Notes: a model not told the origin generated them from the sequence alone. Shown: positions 1 through 9,791, counted from the first letter of the stretch. The stretch: DNA of 64,000 bases from Lachnoclostridium edouardi (GCF_900240245.1 NZ_OESQ01000001.1:2155614-2219613); one strand, 5' to 3'. Numbers and translations: made by a program.

Positions 1-892
1 ACCGGCTGCGGTAAAACCGTTTAAAAATATGCGGTAAATCCTCCGGGTGTATGCCCCGTCCGTTATCCTGTATGATGATTTGAACAGTGGAGACAAAAGT
101 ACGCCACTGAACATAGATTGTCACCCCTTCCTTTGTATGGTCAAAAGCATTTTTTACAATGTTGCTGACCGCTTCTGTCAGCCAGTCCAAATCACAGAAT
201 AATGTAATCGTATCATTGCCGGAAAAGATTAATTTTTTCCCCTCCTGCTTGGCCTGACAGGTAAAATGCCGCTGAATATAGCCCATCATTTCTGATACAT
301 TTTCAACCGCTTTATTGATTACCACTGTCCCGGCGTCCAGCTTAGCAATTTTTAACAGGTTCTGGACAAGAGTTTCAATCCGGTCAAGTTCCTGTTCAGA
401 AAGCTCTGTAAATTCCCTTAATGTAGAAATATCCGCCGTTTCATCCTGCATAAGACTATTATAAATATTCAACGCGGCTAAGGGTGTTTTAAGCTGGTGG
501 GAAATATGGGAGATTGTGTCTTTCATAAACTTTTTGGATTGTTCTTCGTTTTTTGCATGGGCATTTAAAACGGACGTCAGATAATTAACCTCATGGAACA
601 GACGGTATAATTCCCCTTCGCTGTCACACTCAATCCGGGCGCCTCGTTCCCCTGAGAGATAGTCCCTGATTTGTCCGACGGCTCTTTCCATGATTTTATT
701 CTGTTCCAGAAAGTACAAATATATCATAACAAATACAGAAATCCCCATCCCTGCGGAGGACAGAAACACCCAAAACGCCATGGCTGGAGGTTTCAGTCTG
801 ACAAGAGCTGTAGAAATTGCTGTAAAAATTAATACAGCAGACAGCAAAAAAGCTGTTTTATTTTCCTGTTTGTCAATATATTCATAGCGCAC
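1..892 (-). CDS. Sensor histidine kinase, C-terminus cut by the window edge
   Basis: Translating the minus strand from a GTG at 892 gives an open frame that runs off the left edge. Two hydrophobic segments lie near residues 12-50. They are followed by a dimerisation/phosphoacceptor box (SHISHQLKTPLA) and an ATPase domain with an N-box (VSNIVKNAFDH) and a G1 box (DNGRGIHPEDL), so it is an intramembrane-sensing type kinase with a very short extracytoplasmic part. It begins directly after the stop of the response regulator at 894, so the two are co-transcribed. The start is uncertain because the frame stays open upstream; GTG fits the stop-start junction. Kinases of this architecture often sit beside BceAB-type ABC exporters for antimicrobial peptides, but any such partner lies outside the window. 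The family call is firm; the ligand is unknown. Confidence 0.85.
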   Translation of the reverse strand, partial: MRYEYIDKQENKTAFLLSAVLIFTAISTALVRLKPPAMAFWVFLSSAGMGISVFVMIYLYFLEQNKIMERAVGQIRDYLSGERGARIECDSEGELYRLFHEVNYLTSVLNAHAKNEEQSKKFMKDTISHISHQLKTPLAALNIYNSLMQDETADISTLREFTELSEQELDRIETLVQNLLKIAKLDAGTVVINKAVENVSEMMGYIQRHFTCQAKQEGKKLIFSGNDTITLFCDLDWLTEAVSNIVKNAFDHTKEGVTIYVQWRTFVSTVQIIIQDNGRGIHPEDLPHIFKRFYRSR

Positions 893-893
893 C

Positions 894-1583
894 TCAATTC
901 CCAGTATTCCACTTGTAGCCCATACGCCGGACAGTTACGATATTTTGCGGATTAGCCGGGTTATCTTCAATTTTAGTGCGCAATCTGCGGATATAGACGG
1001 TAAGGGCGTTGCTGTCAATGTAATTTTCATTGCAGTCCCACAGTTTACTTAAAATCTGTTCTGGCGAAAGAACAATATCCGGATTTTCCATGAAAAGGCG
1101 CAGCAGCTTATATTCGCTGGCTGTCAGAACAACAGGCAGTCCATTTTTGTAAACCTCCCCCTGTAACAGCCGTACCCTTATGCCATTGGAATTTAACTCT
1201 GTTTCCCTTTGACTAAAATTCTCACTTCTCCGTAAAAGCGCATTTAGTCTGGAAAGGAATACTGCCAGCTTAAAAGGCTTTGTAATATAATCGTCGCCGC
1301 CTATATCAAGCCCCATAATAATATTAGTTTCTTCATCAGCTGCAGTTAAAAACATAACCGGCATTTTTGAGGTTCTGCGGATTTCCCTGCATAAGTCATA
1401 GCCGGAACCGTCTGGAAGTGATACGTCCAATATAGCCAGATCATATTTGCCCTTGGGCCATAGCCCTTCCGCTTCCAGCTTCGTCCGGGCAACATCAATT
1501 TCATATCCTTGCTTTTTCACCGCAAAGGATAAACCATTAATTAAACTTAAATCATCTTCAACAAAGAGAATACGCTTCATCAT
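894..1583 (-). CDS. OmpR/PhoB-family response regulator
   Basis: The protein has 229 residues, normal for the family. The receiver domain spans about residues 4-115, with the acidic pair at D10/D11, phosphoacceptor D53 (ILDVSLPDG) and conserved K102 (ITKPF). A winged-helix DNA-binding domain covers about 135-226 and ends in the typical VRRMGYKW. It would be phosphorylated by the histidine kinase whose gene follows immediately on the same strand. A ribosome site (AAGGATGG) precedes tandem ATG codons, and either could be the start. The receiver resembles VanR/BceR-type regulators, which often control envelope-stress or peptide-resistance transporters. The target genes are not visible here. Confidence 0.93.
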   Translation of the reverse strand: MMKRILFVEDDLSLINGLSFAVKKQGYEIDVARTKLEAEGLWPKGKYDLAILDVSLPDGSGYDLCREIRRTSKMPVMFLTAADEETNIIMGLDIGGDDYITKPFKLAVFLSRLNALLRRSENFSQRETELNSNGIRVRLLQGEVYKNGLPVVLTASEYKLLRLFMENPDIVLSPEQILSKLWDCNENYIDSNALTVYIRRLRTKIEDNPANPQNIVTVRRMGYKWNTGN

Positions 1584-1654
1584 TTTTCACCATCCTTACA
1601 AGAAAAGTTATAATTGCTAGAACTCTATAGAAGCAGTCAAAGGCGCCTGGAGCG

Positions 1655-1691
1655 AAAAAAGGATACCGCTTCAAAGCAGTATCCCTTTTTG
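1655..1691. terminator. Bidirectional intrinsic terminator
   Basis: A hairpin with stem GGATACCGCTT / AAGCAGTATCC (one mismatch) is flanked by A-rich sequence on the left and CTTTTT on the right. It separates lepB from the response-regulator operon, both on the minus strand, and would end lepB transcripts. Confidence 0.8.
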
Positions 1692-1749
1692 TGCATTTTG
1701 CCTAAAGTTCCCTAATACTATTAGGCTGAGAAATCAGGCATCTTCTTTT

Positions 1750-2295
1750 CTATTTTAACATTTTAAATCCGGGGAAATACCGGAATATTACCTTGGCAAT
1801 CATGGCGTCTCTGGAAACATAGTGGTTTTTCCATCTTCTAGCGTCAGAGGAATAATTTCTGTTGTCGCCCATCATAAAGTAAGAGTCCTCCGGAACTTCA
1901 AAATGAAGGGGAACCTCCTCAGGGTCCATTGGCTCGTTTAAATAAGGCTCGTCTAAAGGCGTATCGGAGCCGTTTAAGTAGACATTAGAGCCTATAATAT
2001 CAATAGTATCTCCAGGCATACCAATAATTCTTTTTACATAATATATTTTCTCGCCCTCCGGCGCGTCAGGCCACAGGAAAATGGCAATATCTCCCCGTTG
2101 AGGGTCTCCAAACTTATAGGAAAGCCTAGAACCGATTACACGGTCATGGGCCATAATCGTAGATTCCATAGAACTGGTGGGAACACGACTGTTTGCTATT
2201 ACAAAATTGTTCAGCATGTAGGCGATCACTGCAGCAGTCAGAATAATCTTAATCCAGCTGACAATCTCTTCATGCAAAGAAAACTTGTTTTTCAT
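1750..2295 (-). CDS. lepB: Signal peptidase I
   Basis: This membrane serine protease removes signal peptides from secreted proteins. The 181-residue protein has one N-terminal membrane anchor (about residues 13-32), as in Gram-positive SipS-type enzymes. The catalytic serine is S42 in VPTSSMEST and the catalytic lysine is K88 in YYVKRIIG. The GDNR and SDAR boxes lie near 143-153. The start was placed at ATG 2295 because AAGGAGT sits 6 bases upstream; an in-frame start at 2316 lacks a ribosome site. It stands alone on the minus strand and is divergent from the DUF3810 gene. Several exported proteins in this window carry classical signal peptides that this enzyme could process. Confidence 0.96.
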   Translation of the reverse strand: MKNKFSLHEEIVSWIKIILTAAVIAYMLNNFVIANSRVPTSSMESTIMAHDRVIGSRLSYKFGDPQRGDIAIFLWPDAPEGEKIYYVKRIIGMPGDTIDIIGSNVYLNGSDTPLDEPYLNEPMDPEEVPLHFEVPEDSYFMMGDNRNYSSDARRWKNHYVSRDAMIAKVIFRYFPGFKMLK

Positions 2296-2523
2296 GGAAA
2301 TACTCCTTATAAACACATAATTTTATAAAATACAAGGCGCAGTAAATCATTTACATAATACGCACTTTCTTAGTTTATATGAGAAATTGAAGGGATGCAA
2401 GAGGTTTTGTGAAAAGTAAGAAAGTTTTTAGGATATAGATAGAATAAGAAAAAAATGGAATGGAAAACCAGGGGAGAATCTGGTAACATTAAATGTAACT
2501 ATTAGTGTACAAGGGGGAAATTT

Positions 2524-3591
2524 ATGAAAATACAGGAAAAGAAAACATACATAGCAGGGGGCGTTCTGGCAGGACTGTCCTTTGCTGGGCAAGTAGGGGC
2601 CAGAAGTCTTTCCGGGTTTGGAAATTGGTATGCGGAAAATATTTATCCTGTTTTAGTTTCTACTGTAGGGCGTTTAAGCGGCCTGCTTCCTTTTTCCCTT
2701 TCAGAAATCGGTATTTATATTTTGATTGTACTGTGGGTAGGCTATGGGATTTTACATATTAAACATCCGGGAAAAATTATCTCTAAAACATTTCTTTTAA
2801 TTACCGGCATATTCTTTCTGTATACCTTTCATTGCGGAATTAATTACTACAGAATCCCATTTTCCCAGTACATAGATCTTCAAATCAGGCCCTCGTCAAA
2901 GGAAGAGCTATATGAGCTTTGCGAAGAGCTGACGGATCAGGTAAATCAATTTAAGGAAAGCGCTGGGGTAAGGCTGACAGAAGGGGAGTATGCTGCCTTA
3001 GGAAGGGAAGCTATGGGAAATTTGGGAGATCAATATTCTGCATTAAACGGTTTTTACCCCAGACCTAAGCCGGTGATGATTTCACAAATTCTTTCTATCC
3101 AGCAGTTAGCAGGTATTTATTCCCCGTTTACAATAGAAGCAAATTATAATCAGGATATGACGCCATATAATATTCCCCACACAATCTGCCACGAGCTGTC
3201 CCATTTAAGGGGATTTATGAGAGAGGATGAAGCTAATTTTATAGGCTATTTGGCATGTATTGGGTCTGACAGTGAAATATATCAGTACAGCGGATATTTA
3301 TCCGGTTGGATTTATGCCACCAATGCCCTGGCCTCTGTGGACATAGACGGATTTAGAGAGCTGTACAGCCGTCTGGATTCAAAAATTGTGGAGGATATTT
3401 ATGCAAATAATGCTTTTTGGGAAAGCTATGAGGGGAAGATTGCGGAGGCTGCAGATAAAATTAATGATACATATCTAAAAGCCAACCATCAGACAGATGG
3501 AGTAAAAAGCTACGGCCGGGTAGTAGACTTAATGCTGGCTTTCAGAAGAAGCCGGCTGGAGAAAGAGGGGGGAACTGCCGCAAGAAAATAA
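2524..3591 (+). CDS. DUF3810 family membrane protein with HExxH motif
   Basis: The protein has 355 residues with hydrophobic segments near 10-25, 60-80 and 88-103, then a soluble C-terminal domain. It carries a zinc-protease-like motif HELSH (H223, H227) followed by EDEANFIGYLAC, which could supply the third ligand. This matches the DUF3810 family, whose function is not established; peptidase activity is an inference from the motif. AAGGGGG precedes the ATG at proper spacing. It lies upstream of glgB with a 76-base gap, so co-transcription is possible but not shown. Confidence 0.8.
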   Translation: MKIQEKKTYIAGGVLAGLSFAGQVGARSLSGFGNWYAENIYPVLVSTVGRLSGLLPFSLSEIGIYILIVLWVGYGILHIKHPGKIISKTFLLITGIFFLYTFHCGINYYRIPFSQYIDLQIRPSSKEELYELCEELTDQVNQFKESAGVRLTEGEYAALGREAMGNLGDQYSALNGFYPRPKPVMISQILSIQQLAGIYSPFTIEANYNQDMTPYNIPHTICHELSHLRGFMREDEANFIGYLACIGSDSEIYQYSGYLSGWIYATNALASVDIDGFRELYSRLDSKIVEDIYANNAFWESYEGKIAEAADKINDTYLKANHQTDGVKSYGRVVDLMLAFRRSRLEKEGGTAARK

Positions 3592-3667
3592 AGTTTCATA
3601 ATGATTGTATTATGAAAGCTAAAATGGTAAAATAGGTACAAGATTTTTAAGCCAAGGGGGTTTGTAT

Positions 3668-6064
3668 ATGGATAAAAAATTATATGATTTAATGGATTGG
3701 GCAGGTATTGAGGAAATGGTCTATTCAGAGGCGAGACATCCGGAAAACCTTTTAGGGCGTCATGTTCTGGAGGAAGGGGTTTTAATCCAGGCATTTATCC
3801 CTACAGCGGAAGCTGTGGCTGTAAAAATATTGTCCACAGGAAAGGTGTATCCAATGAGCTTAGCAGATGACGAAGGATTTTTCGCGGCTCTTCTTCCAAA
3901 GAAGACAACGGCCGCTTATACTCTCCAGATAACTTACGACAATGGAAGCCAGGAAGAAGTTTATGATCCATATTCCTTCCCCTCTCAGTTTACAGACTCT
4001 GATCTGAAAAAATTTGCTTCCGGAATTCATTACCAGATCTATGAAAAAATGGGAGCTCATCCTATGACTATAGATAAGGTAGAGGGAGTGCTGTTTGTAG
4101 TGTGGGCTCCCTGCGCTATGCGCGTCAGCGTAGTAGGAGATTTTAACCTTTGGGACGGCAGACGTCACCAGATGAAGCTTCACGAGGGAAGCGGCGTTTA
4201 CGAGCTGTTTATTCCAGGATTGAAGGAAGGGGATATTTACAAATACGAAATTAAGAAAATGAACGGAGACCCTGTTTTAAAGGCGGACCCGTACGCCAAT
4301 TACGCAGAGCTTCGCCCAAACACAGCTTCCGTTGTGTGGAATATTGGAAAATATCAATGGAATGATAAAGAGTGGATGGCAGAGCGGGCTAAAAAAGATT
4401 CTAAGAAAAAGCCAATGTCTATTTACGAGCTGCATCTAGGCTCCTGGAAAAGAAAGGAGCATTTGCTGGATAGGGACGGGCTGGAGATTACAGGCTCAGA
4501 GTTTTATAACTACAGGGAGATTGCCAAAGATCTGGCGGCTTATGTAAAAGAAATGGGCTACACACATATTGAGCTTATGCCGGTGATGGAGCATCCTTTA
4601 GACGCTTCCTGGGGATATCAGGTCAGCGGTTACTATGCGCCTACCAGCCGTTACGGAACCCCTGACGATTTTATGTATTTTATGGACTATATGCACAGCC
4701 AGGGCATAGGCGTGATTTTAGACTGGGTTCCGGCTCATTTTCCAAGGGACGCCTGGGGAATGGCGGCTTTTGACGGTACCTGCGTATATGAGCATAAAGA
4801 CCCGAGACAAGGCTCTCATCCTCACTGGGGCACCTTGATTTATAATTACGGCAGGCCTCAGGTAGTGAATTTTCTGATTGCCAACGCTATGTTCTGGGCG
4901 GAAAAATATCATGCAGACGGCATACGCATGGATGCAGTGGCCTCTATGCTGTATTTGGATTACGGTAAAAATGACGGCGAATGGGTGGCCAATATATACG
5001 GCGGCCATGAGAACCTGGAGGCCGTAGAGTTTTTAAAGCATTTAAATTCCATATTTAAAAAGAGAAGGGACGGAGCTGTCCTGATTGCAGAGGAATCTAC
5101 GGCATGGCCTAAGATTACTGGGGATGTGAAGGACGGAGGATTAGGCTTTGACTATAAGTGGAATATGGGCTGGATGAATGATTTTCTGGGATATATGCAG
5201 TGCGACCCTTATTTCCGCAGATATCACTATGGGGAACTGACCTTCAGCCTTTTGTATGCCTACAGCGAAGACTTTATTCTGGTATTTTCCCATGATGAAG
5301 TGGTTCACGGGAAAGGCTCTATGGCAGGCAAGATGCCGGGAGCTACTTTGGAGGATAAATATGCCAATTTAAGAGCGGCATATGGCTTTATGATAGGACA
5401 CCCTGGAAAGAAGCTGCTGTTTATGGGCCAGGAATTTGGCCAGATGAACGAATGGAACGAAAATACAAGTCTGGAATGGGAGCTTTTAGACTACCCTATT
5501 CATAAACAGACAAGGGACTATGTGAAGGCCTTAAATAAGCTGTATGCAGAGTATCCTGCATTATCAGAAATGGACTATCATCCTCACGGCTTTGAGTGGA
5601 TTGAGTGCAACAATGCGGCAGAAAACATTTTAGTATTTATCAGGAAAACTAAGAAAAAAGAAGAGACGCTTATGTTTGTCTGCAACTTTGACACAGTGGC
5701 CCATGATAAATTTAAGGTAGGCGTTCCCTTTGCCGGCAGATATAAAGAGATTTTAAACAGTGATGCCAAGGAGTTTGGAGGGCTGGGAAGAATCAATATA
5801 AGAGCCAAGGCTTCTAAAAAGGAAGAAATCAATGAAAAGGCAAATTCTATTACTATTAATCTTCCTCCTTTAAGCGTATGCGTATTTACATGTACGCCTT
5901 TAGCGGCAGTAAGTAAATCAGCAGTAGGCAGGTCTGCCACAACAAGGAAAACGGCTGCCGGGAAAAAGACGGCGGCGGAGGAAAAGGCTCCTCAGGTAAA
6001 AAAAGCTTCCTCCAGAAACAGAGGAAACCTGAAGGTGGTAAAACAAGAGAAGGGAAATATATGA
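3668..6064 (+). CDS. glgB: 1,4-alpha-glucan branching enzyme
   Basis: This enzyme introduces alpha-1,6 branches into glycogen. The 798-residue protein has N-terminal carbohydrate-binding/immunoglobulin-like modules (about 20-230), a GH13 barrel and a C-terminal beta domain. The nucleophile is about D422 (GIRMDAVASML), the acid/base about E475 (AEEST) and the third acidic residue lies in SHDEVVHGK. ATG 3668 was preferred over an upstream TTG because AAGGGGG is well spaced. The last ~50 residues (about 745-798) form a Lys/Ala/Ser/Arg-rich tail beyond the usual family end. Its stop overlaps the start of the next gene (ATGA). No other glg genes are present; malQ nearby suggests shared alpha-glucan metabolism. 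Confidence 0.96.
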   Translation: MDKKLYDLMDWAGIEEMVYSEARHPENLLGRHVLEEGVLIQAFIPTAEAVAVKILSTGKVYPMSLADDEGFFAALLPKKTTAAYTLQITYDNGSQEEVYDPYSFPSQFTDSDLKKFASGIHYQIYEKMGAHPMTIDKVEGVLFVVWAPCAMRVSVVGDFNLWDGRRHQMKLHEGSGVYELFIPGLKEGDIYKYEIKKMNGDPVLKADPYANYAELRPNTASVVWNIGKYQWNDKEWMAERAKKDSKKKPMSIYELHLGSWKRKEHLLDRDGLEITGSEFYNYREIAKDLAAYVKEMGYTHIELMPVMEHPLDASWGYQVSGYYAPTSRYGTPDDFMYFMDYMHSQGIGVILDWVPAHFPRDAWGMAAFDGTCVYEHKDPRQGSHPHWGTLIYNYGRPQVVNFLIANAMFWAEKYHADGIRMDAVASMLYLDYGKNDGEWVANIYGGHENLEAVEFLKHLNSIFKKRRDGAVLIAEESTAWPKITGDVKDGGLGFDYKWNMGWMNDFLGYMQCDPYFRRYHYGELTFSLLYAYSEDFILVFSHDEVVHGKGSMAGKMPGATLEDKYANLRAAYGFMIGHPGKKLLFMGQEFGQMNEWNENTSLEWELLDYPIHKQTRDYVKALNKLYAEYPALSEMDYHPHGFEWIECNNAAENILVFIRKTKKKEETLMFVCNFDTVAHDKFKVGVPFAGRYKEILNSDAKEFGGLGRINIRAKASKKEEINEKANSITINLPPLSVCVFTCTPLAAVSKSAVGRSATTRKTAAGKKTAAEEKAPQVKKASSRNRGNLKVVKQEKGNI

Positions 6065-7121
6065 AAGCATCTAGGGTAAGGACAGTTATTTTAGCAGGAG
6101 CGCTGTGCGCGGCCTTGTCAGCAGGGGGGCTGTGGGTCAAATAAAGAAACTGAAGTAACGGCGGCAGATACAGCGGCCGCCTCCACAGAAGAAAGCGCTG
6201 CTTCAGAAAAAGAGACAGAGCAGGAAAGTACTGAGGAAAAAGAGAGTACAACTGCAGAGGAAACTACGGCTGCTTTACCAGAGACAAAGGCGGCTGCAGA
6301 GCAAGTAACTTTCCGTGACCTCTCCAGCCTGGAGTTCTGGTTTGGAAGCGGGGCCGGCGCCTGGTCCACAACATTGACAATCCATGAGGACGGCAGCTTT
6401 TTTGGTGTGTACCGGGACAGCGACATGGGAGATATTGGGGACGGATATCCTAACGGAGTAGTGTATTTATCTGTATTTGAAGGTCAGCTGGCACAGCCTG
6501 AGAAAGTAAACGACTATACATATTCCATGGAAATTCAAAGTATCCGCTGTGAAAATGAACCGGACACAGAGGAAATACTGGATGGAATTTTGAATCGTTA
6601 CAGAGAGCCTAATGGAATTGAGGGAACTAAGGAGCTGCTTCTTTATTTGCCGGGAGCGCCTTTGGCAGAGCTTCCCGAAGAATTTTTAAGCTGGGTGGGA
6701 TACTATAATTACTCAGAAACCGGGGAGACGCAGCTTCCCTTTTACGGCTTATATAATCAGGCGGCGCAAAACGGTTTTTCCAGCTACAGCGTAAGCGCCA
6801 GAGAAAATATGGCGAAATATGTGGAGGAGACCAGGAAGCAGGCGGAAGTTCTGGAGAATTCTATTAAAAGTGATATTCTGTCGCAGTCAGAATTAAATAT
6901 AACCTCCGGGCAGCTGTATACATACTGGGATGAAGCTTTGAACAGTGTGTGGAGTCAGTTAAAGGATACTCTGGATAAAGAGTCCATGGAAGCTCTTACT
7001 GCAGAAGAGAGAAAATGGATTGGAGAAAAGGACAAGCTGGTGGAAGAGGTGGGAGCTATGTATGAAGGCGGCAGAATTGACGAAAGAAAGAGTTTATGAG
7101 CTGCTGCAGCTTTTAGAATAA
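6061..7121 (+). pseudogene. LprI/DUF1311-like lipoprotein gene with two apparent frameshifts
   Basis: An ATG overlapping the glgB stop opens a lipoprotein signal peptide that ends prematurely at TAA after 27 codons. Dropping one G from the six-G run at 6124-6129 restores ...SAGGCGSNKE, a plausible lipobox with Cys. The frame then continues through an acidic/Thr-Ala-rich linker into the frame that stays open to 7099. The C-terminal part (SQSELNIT...YTYWDEALNSVW...ERKWIGEKD) resembles the lysozyme-inhibitor LprI N-terminal / DUF1311 family. A second +1 shift near 7065-7077 would replace the short native end with LTKERVYELLQLLE and stop at 7119-7121, which looks more like a genuine family end. 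As read, the gene is broken; sequencing error, phase variation or decay are all possible. Confidence 0.65.
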
Positions 7122-7156
7122 TACTAAAATTAAGGAAGCTTAAAGGAGATATGTAA

Positions 7157-8071
7157 ATGACAGAGCAGGTACAGCCCAATGTTTGGCTTGAGATGGTAAA
7201 AGGGTGGGTGCCGGGAATAACAGAATTTGGAATACATCTTGTGGTTGCAGGTCTGATTCTTTTTATTGGTTTTCGCATTGCAAAAATCATCAGAAAGATG
7301 TTGGATAGATCTTTTGAGAGGATGGATATGGAACTGAGCCTGAGAAAGTTTTTGCTTTCTCTGGCTCAGGCCCTGCTTTACGGAATTGTTATCTTTATGG
7401 CGGCTGAGAAAATAGGCGTTAAGTCCTCGTCTATAATCGCCCTTTTCGGTTCTGCCGGACTGGCCTTAGGACTTTCCCTTCAGGGAAGTCTGTCTAACTT
7501 TGCAGGGGGAGTGCTGATTTTGCTGATGCGCCCTTTCAAAGTAGGAGATTATATTATTTCTCAGTATGGGGAGGGAAAGGTCAGCGCCATCGGTCTGGTA
7601 TATACAGTTCTGCACACATCTGATAACAAAAGAGTAGTGATTCCCAACGGCAGTCTTTCTAATTCCCCTTTAACAAATGTGACGGGACAGAATGTCCGCC
7701 GTGTGGACGTGCTTGTAGGAATCGGTTATTCTGCCGATTTAAAAGAGGCCAAGGAAGTGATCGAAAAAATTTACCGGACGCATCCCCTGGTGCTTCAGGA
7801 GGAGCCTATTCAAACCTTTGTGTCCGAACTGGCGGACAGCGCCGTTATGATTGGCGGAAGAGGATGGACAGAAACAGATAACTACTGGACAGTGTTGTGG
7901 GATATTACAGAAAGTGTAAAGCTGGAGTTTGATAAAAGGGGAATTGAAATTCCTTTTCAGCAAATGGATATACACATTGTTTCCGACGGAAATAATGATG
8001 AAAAAAAGCAGCAACCTGCTGAGGAGCGCAGGGTGCAGATACAGAAGAGAACAGAAAAAAAGGAGACCTGA
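7157..8071 (+). CDS. MscS-family small-conductance mechanosensitive channel
   Basis: This inner-membrane tension-gated channel releases solutes during hypo-osmotic shock. The 304-residue protein has three membrane segments in the first ~125 residues. TM3 is the Gly/Ala-rich pore helix (GSAGLALGLSLQGSLSNFAGG), followed by MRPFKVGDYI, the hallmark of the MscS beta domain. A charged tail follows. Its ribosome site AAAGGAGA lies upstream of ATG 7157, and malQ begins 2 bases after its stop with its ribosome site inside this gene's end, so they are translationally linked. It lies in the glgB-malQ gene run without an obvious metabolic reason. Confidence 0.93.
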   Translation: MTEQVQPNVWLEMVKGWVPGITEFGIHLVVAGLILFIGFRIAKIIRKMLDRSFERMDMELSLRKFLLSLAQALLYGIVIFMAAEKIGVKSSSIIALFGSAGLALGLSLQGSLSNFAGGVLILLMRPFKVGDYIISQYGEGKVSAIGLVYTVLHTSDNKRVVIPNGSLSNSPLTNVTGQNVRRVDVLVGIGYSADLKEAKEVIEKIYRTHPLVLQEEPIQTFVSELADSAVMIGGRGWTETDNYWTVLWDITESVKLEFDKRGIEIPFQQMDIHIVSDGNNDEKKQQPAEERRVQIQKRTEKKET

Positions 8072-8073
8072 TT

Positions 8074-9549
8074 ATGCGGGAATGTGGAATATTATTGCCG
8101 ATTTCCAGTCTGCCCTCTCCTTATGGGATAGGGTCATTTTCAAAGGAGGCTTATGAATTTGTAGACCGGCTTTGTGACGCCGGCCAAAGTTACTGGCAGA
8201 TACTGCCTTTAGGACCTACAGGATACGGGGATTCCCCTTATCAGTCCTTCAGCGCCTTTGCAGGCAACCCATACTTTATTGATTTGGACAGTTTGGCGGA
8301 AGAAGGGCTGTTAACTGAGGAAGAATGTCAGTCAATGGACTTTGGGGACAACCCTCAGTATGTGGACTATGAAAAAATGTATTACTCCAGATTTCGTATT
8401 CTGCGTCTGGCATTTGAACGATGGAAAAACCAGGGCAGCCTTTCCAAAGAGCTTTTAAGCCTGGAGACAGAAGAATATTGTTTTTACATGGCTGTGAAAA
8501 ACCATTTTCAGGGAAAATGCTGGTCTGAATGGGACGAGGACATTAGAAACAGAAAGCCTGGGGCTGTGGCCAGATACGAGAAGGAGCTGGAAAACGATAT
8601 TTTATTTTATCAATTTCAGCAGCTGAAATTTCAGGAGCAGTGGAAAAAGCTAAAAACATACGCCAACAAAAAGGGGATTAAGATTATTGGAGATATTCCT
8701 ATTTACGTGGCTTTTGACAGTGCAGACAGCTGGTTTCACCCAGAACTCTTTCAGTTTGACGAAAAAAACAGGCCTGTGGCAGTGGCAGGATGTCCTCCCG
8801 ACGGATTCTGCGCTTTGGGACAGCTGTGGGGAAATCCACTGTATAATTGGGAGTACCATAAAAAGACGGAGTATGTATGGTGGACAGAGAGAATGGCTTA
8901 CAGCTTCCGCATGTATGACGTTGTGCGCGTAGATCATTTCAGAGGATTTGACGAATATTATTCCATTCCTTTTGGGGAGGAGACGGCTGTAAACGGAAAA
9001 TGGGAAAAGGGTCCTGGTTTTCCATTCTTTCAGGCTATAAAGGAAAAATTAGGCGACTTAAATATTATTGCCGAGGATTTAGGATTTTTAACTCCTGCAG
9101 TTTTGAAGCTGGTGGAGGATACTGGTTTTCCGGGAATGAAGGTTTTAGAATTTGCCTTTGCCGCTGACGGGCAGAGCGCTTATCTTCCATATAGATATAA
9201 AGAGAATTGTGTGGTTTATACAGGAACCCATGATAATGATACCCTGAGTAGCTGGTATGATACTATGCCTGATTGGGACAGAGACTTTTCTGTTCGGTAT
9301 CTGGGAAACAAAAATACGCCTAGAGAGGAAATCCACTGGGATTTTATAAGAGCAGCCTTAGGCAGCGTGGCAAAACTTGCCATTGTGCCTGTACAGGATT
9401 ATTTAGGCCTGGGGAGAGAGGCCAGAATGAACGAGCCTTCCACCCTGGGATTAAACTGGAAGTGGAGGCTTCTGCCAGACCAGTTTGATGACCACATAGT
9501 AGGCCGGTGCAGGGACGCAGCCTGGGTGTTCGGCCGATGCAGACAGTAA
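8074..9549 (+). CDS. malQ: 4-alpha-glucanotransferase (amylomaltase)
   Basis: This cytoplasmic GH77 enzyme transfers alpha-1,4-glucan segments between maltodextrins. The 491-residue length is normal. The N-terminal motif GILLPISSLPSPYGIGSF is typical of the family. Catalytic residues are the nucleophile about D287 in VRVDHFRGFDEY, the acid/base about E334 in IIAEDLGFL and about D387 in TGTHDNDTL. AAGGAGA at the end of the mscS gene serves as ribosome site. Together with glgB it supports glycogen/maltodextrin turnover. A terminator follows at 9672. Confidence 0.97.
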   Translation: MRECGILLPISSLPSPYGIGSFSKEAYEFVDRLCDAGQSYWQILPLGPTGYGDSPYQSFSAFAGNPYFIDLDSLAEEGLLTEEECQSMDFGDNPQYVDYEKMYYSRFRILRLAFERWKNQGSLSKELLSLETEEYCFYMAVKNHFQGKCWSEWDEDIRNRKPGAVARYEKELENDILFYQFQQLKFQEQWKKLKTYANKKGIKIIGDIPIYVAFDSADSWFHPELFQFDEKNRPVAVAGCPPDGFCALGQLWGNPLYNWEYHKKTEYVWWTERMAYSFRMYDVVRVDHFRGFDEYYSIPFGEETAVNGKWEKGPGFPFFQAIKEKLGDLNIIAEDLGFLTPAVLKLVEDTGFPGMKVLEFAFAADGQSAYLPYRYKENCVVYTGTHDNDTLSSWYDTMPDWDRDFSVRYLGNKNTPREEIHWDFIRAALGSVAKLAIVPVQDYLGLGREARMNEPSTLGLNWKWRLLPDQFDDHIVGRCRDAAWVFGRCRQ

Positions 9550-9671
9550 TAGTACTGTCTGGTATGTAAAATATATGCAGATAATACTGTAAAGCTGAGA
9601 GGAGATAAATTTCAGCTCTATGGAAACACTGAATTGATATGTGCAAAGACACATGGAGAGAGTGGGACGGT

Positions 9672-9695
9672 GGAGTGGAAATTTACTCCTTTTTT
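9672..9695 (+). terminator. Intrinsic terminator after malQ
   Basis: Stem GGAGT / ACTCC with an 8-base loop is followed by TTTTTTG. It lies in the 242-base gap between malQ and cls. That gap also holds a small ATGTG/CACAT hairpin near 9640 and is otherwise unremarkable. Confidence 0.6.
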
Positions 9696-9791
9696 GTTAT
9701 TTCAATGGAAATAGTCAGAAAAAACAGCGCATGAAACTTAAAGAAATGTTTATACTGATAATAGAATCAGTTAGCCGCAGAAGGTGATAAT

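Noticed and set aside
690..887. Small plus-strand open frame near the left edge
   Set aside because: It lies opposite the histidine kinase coding frame, which has clear catalytic motifs.
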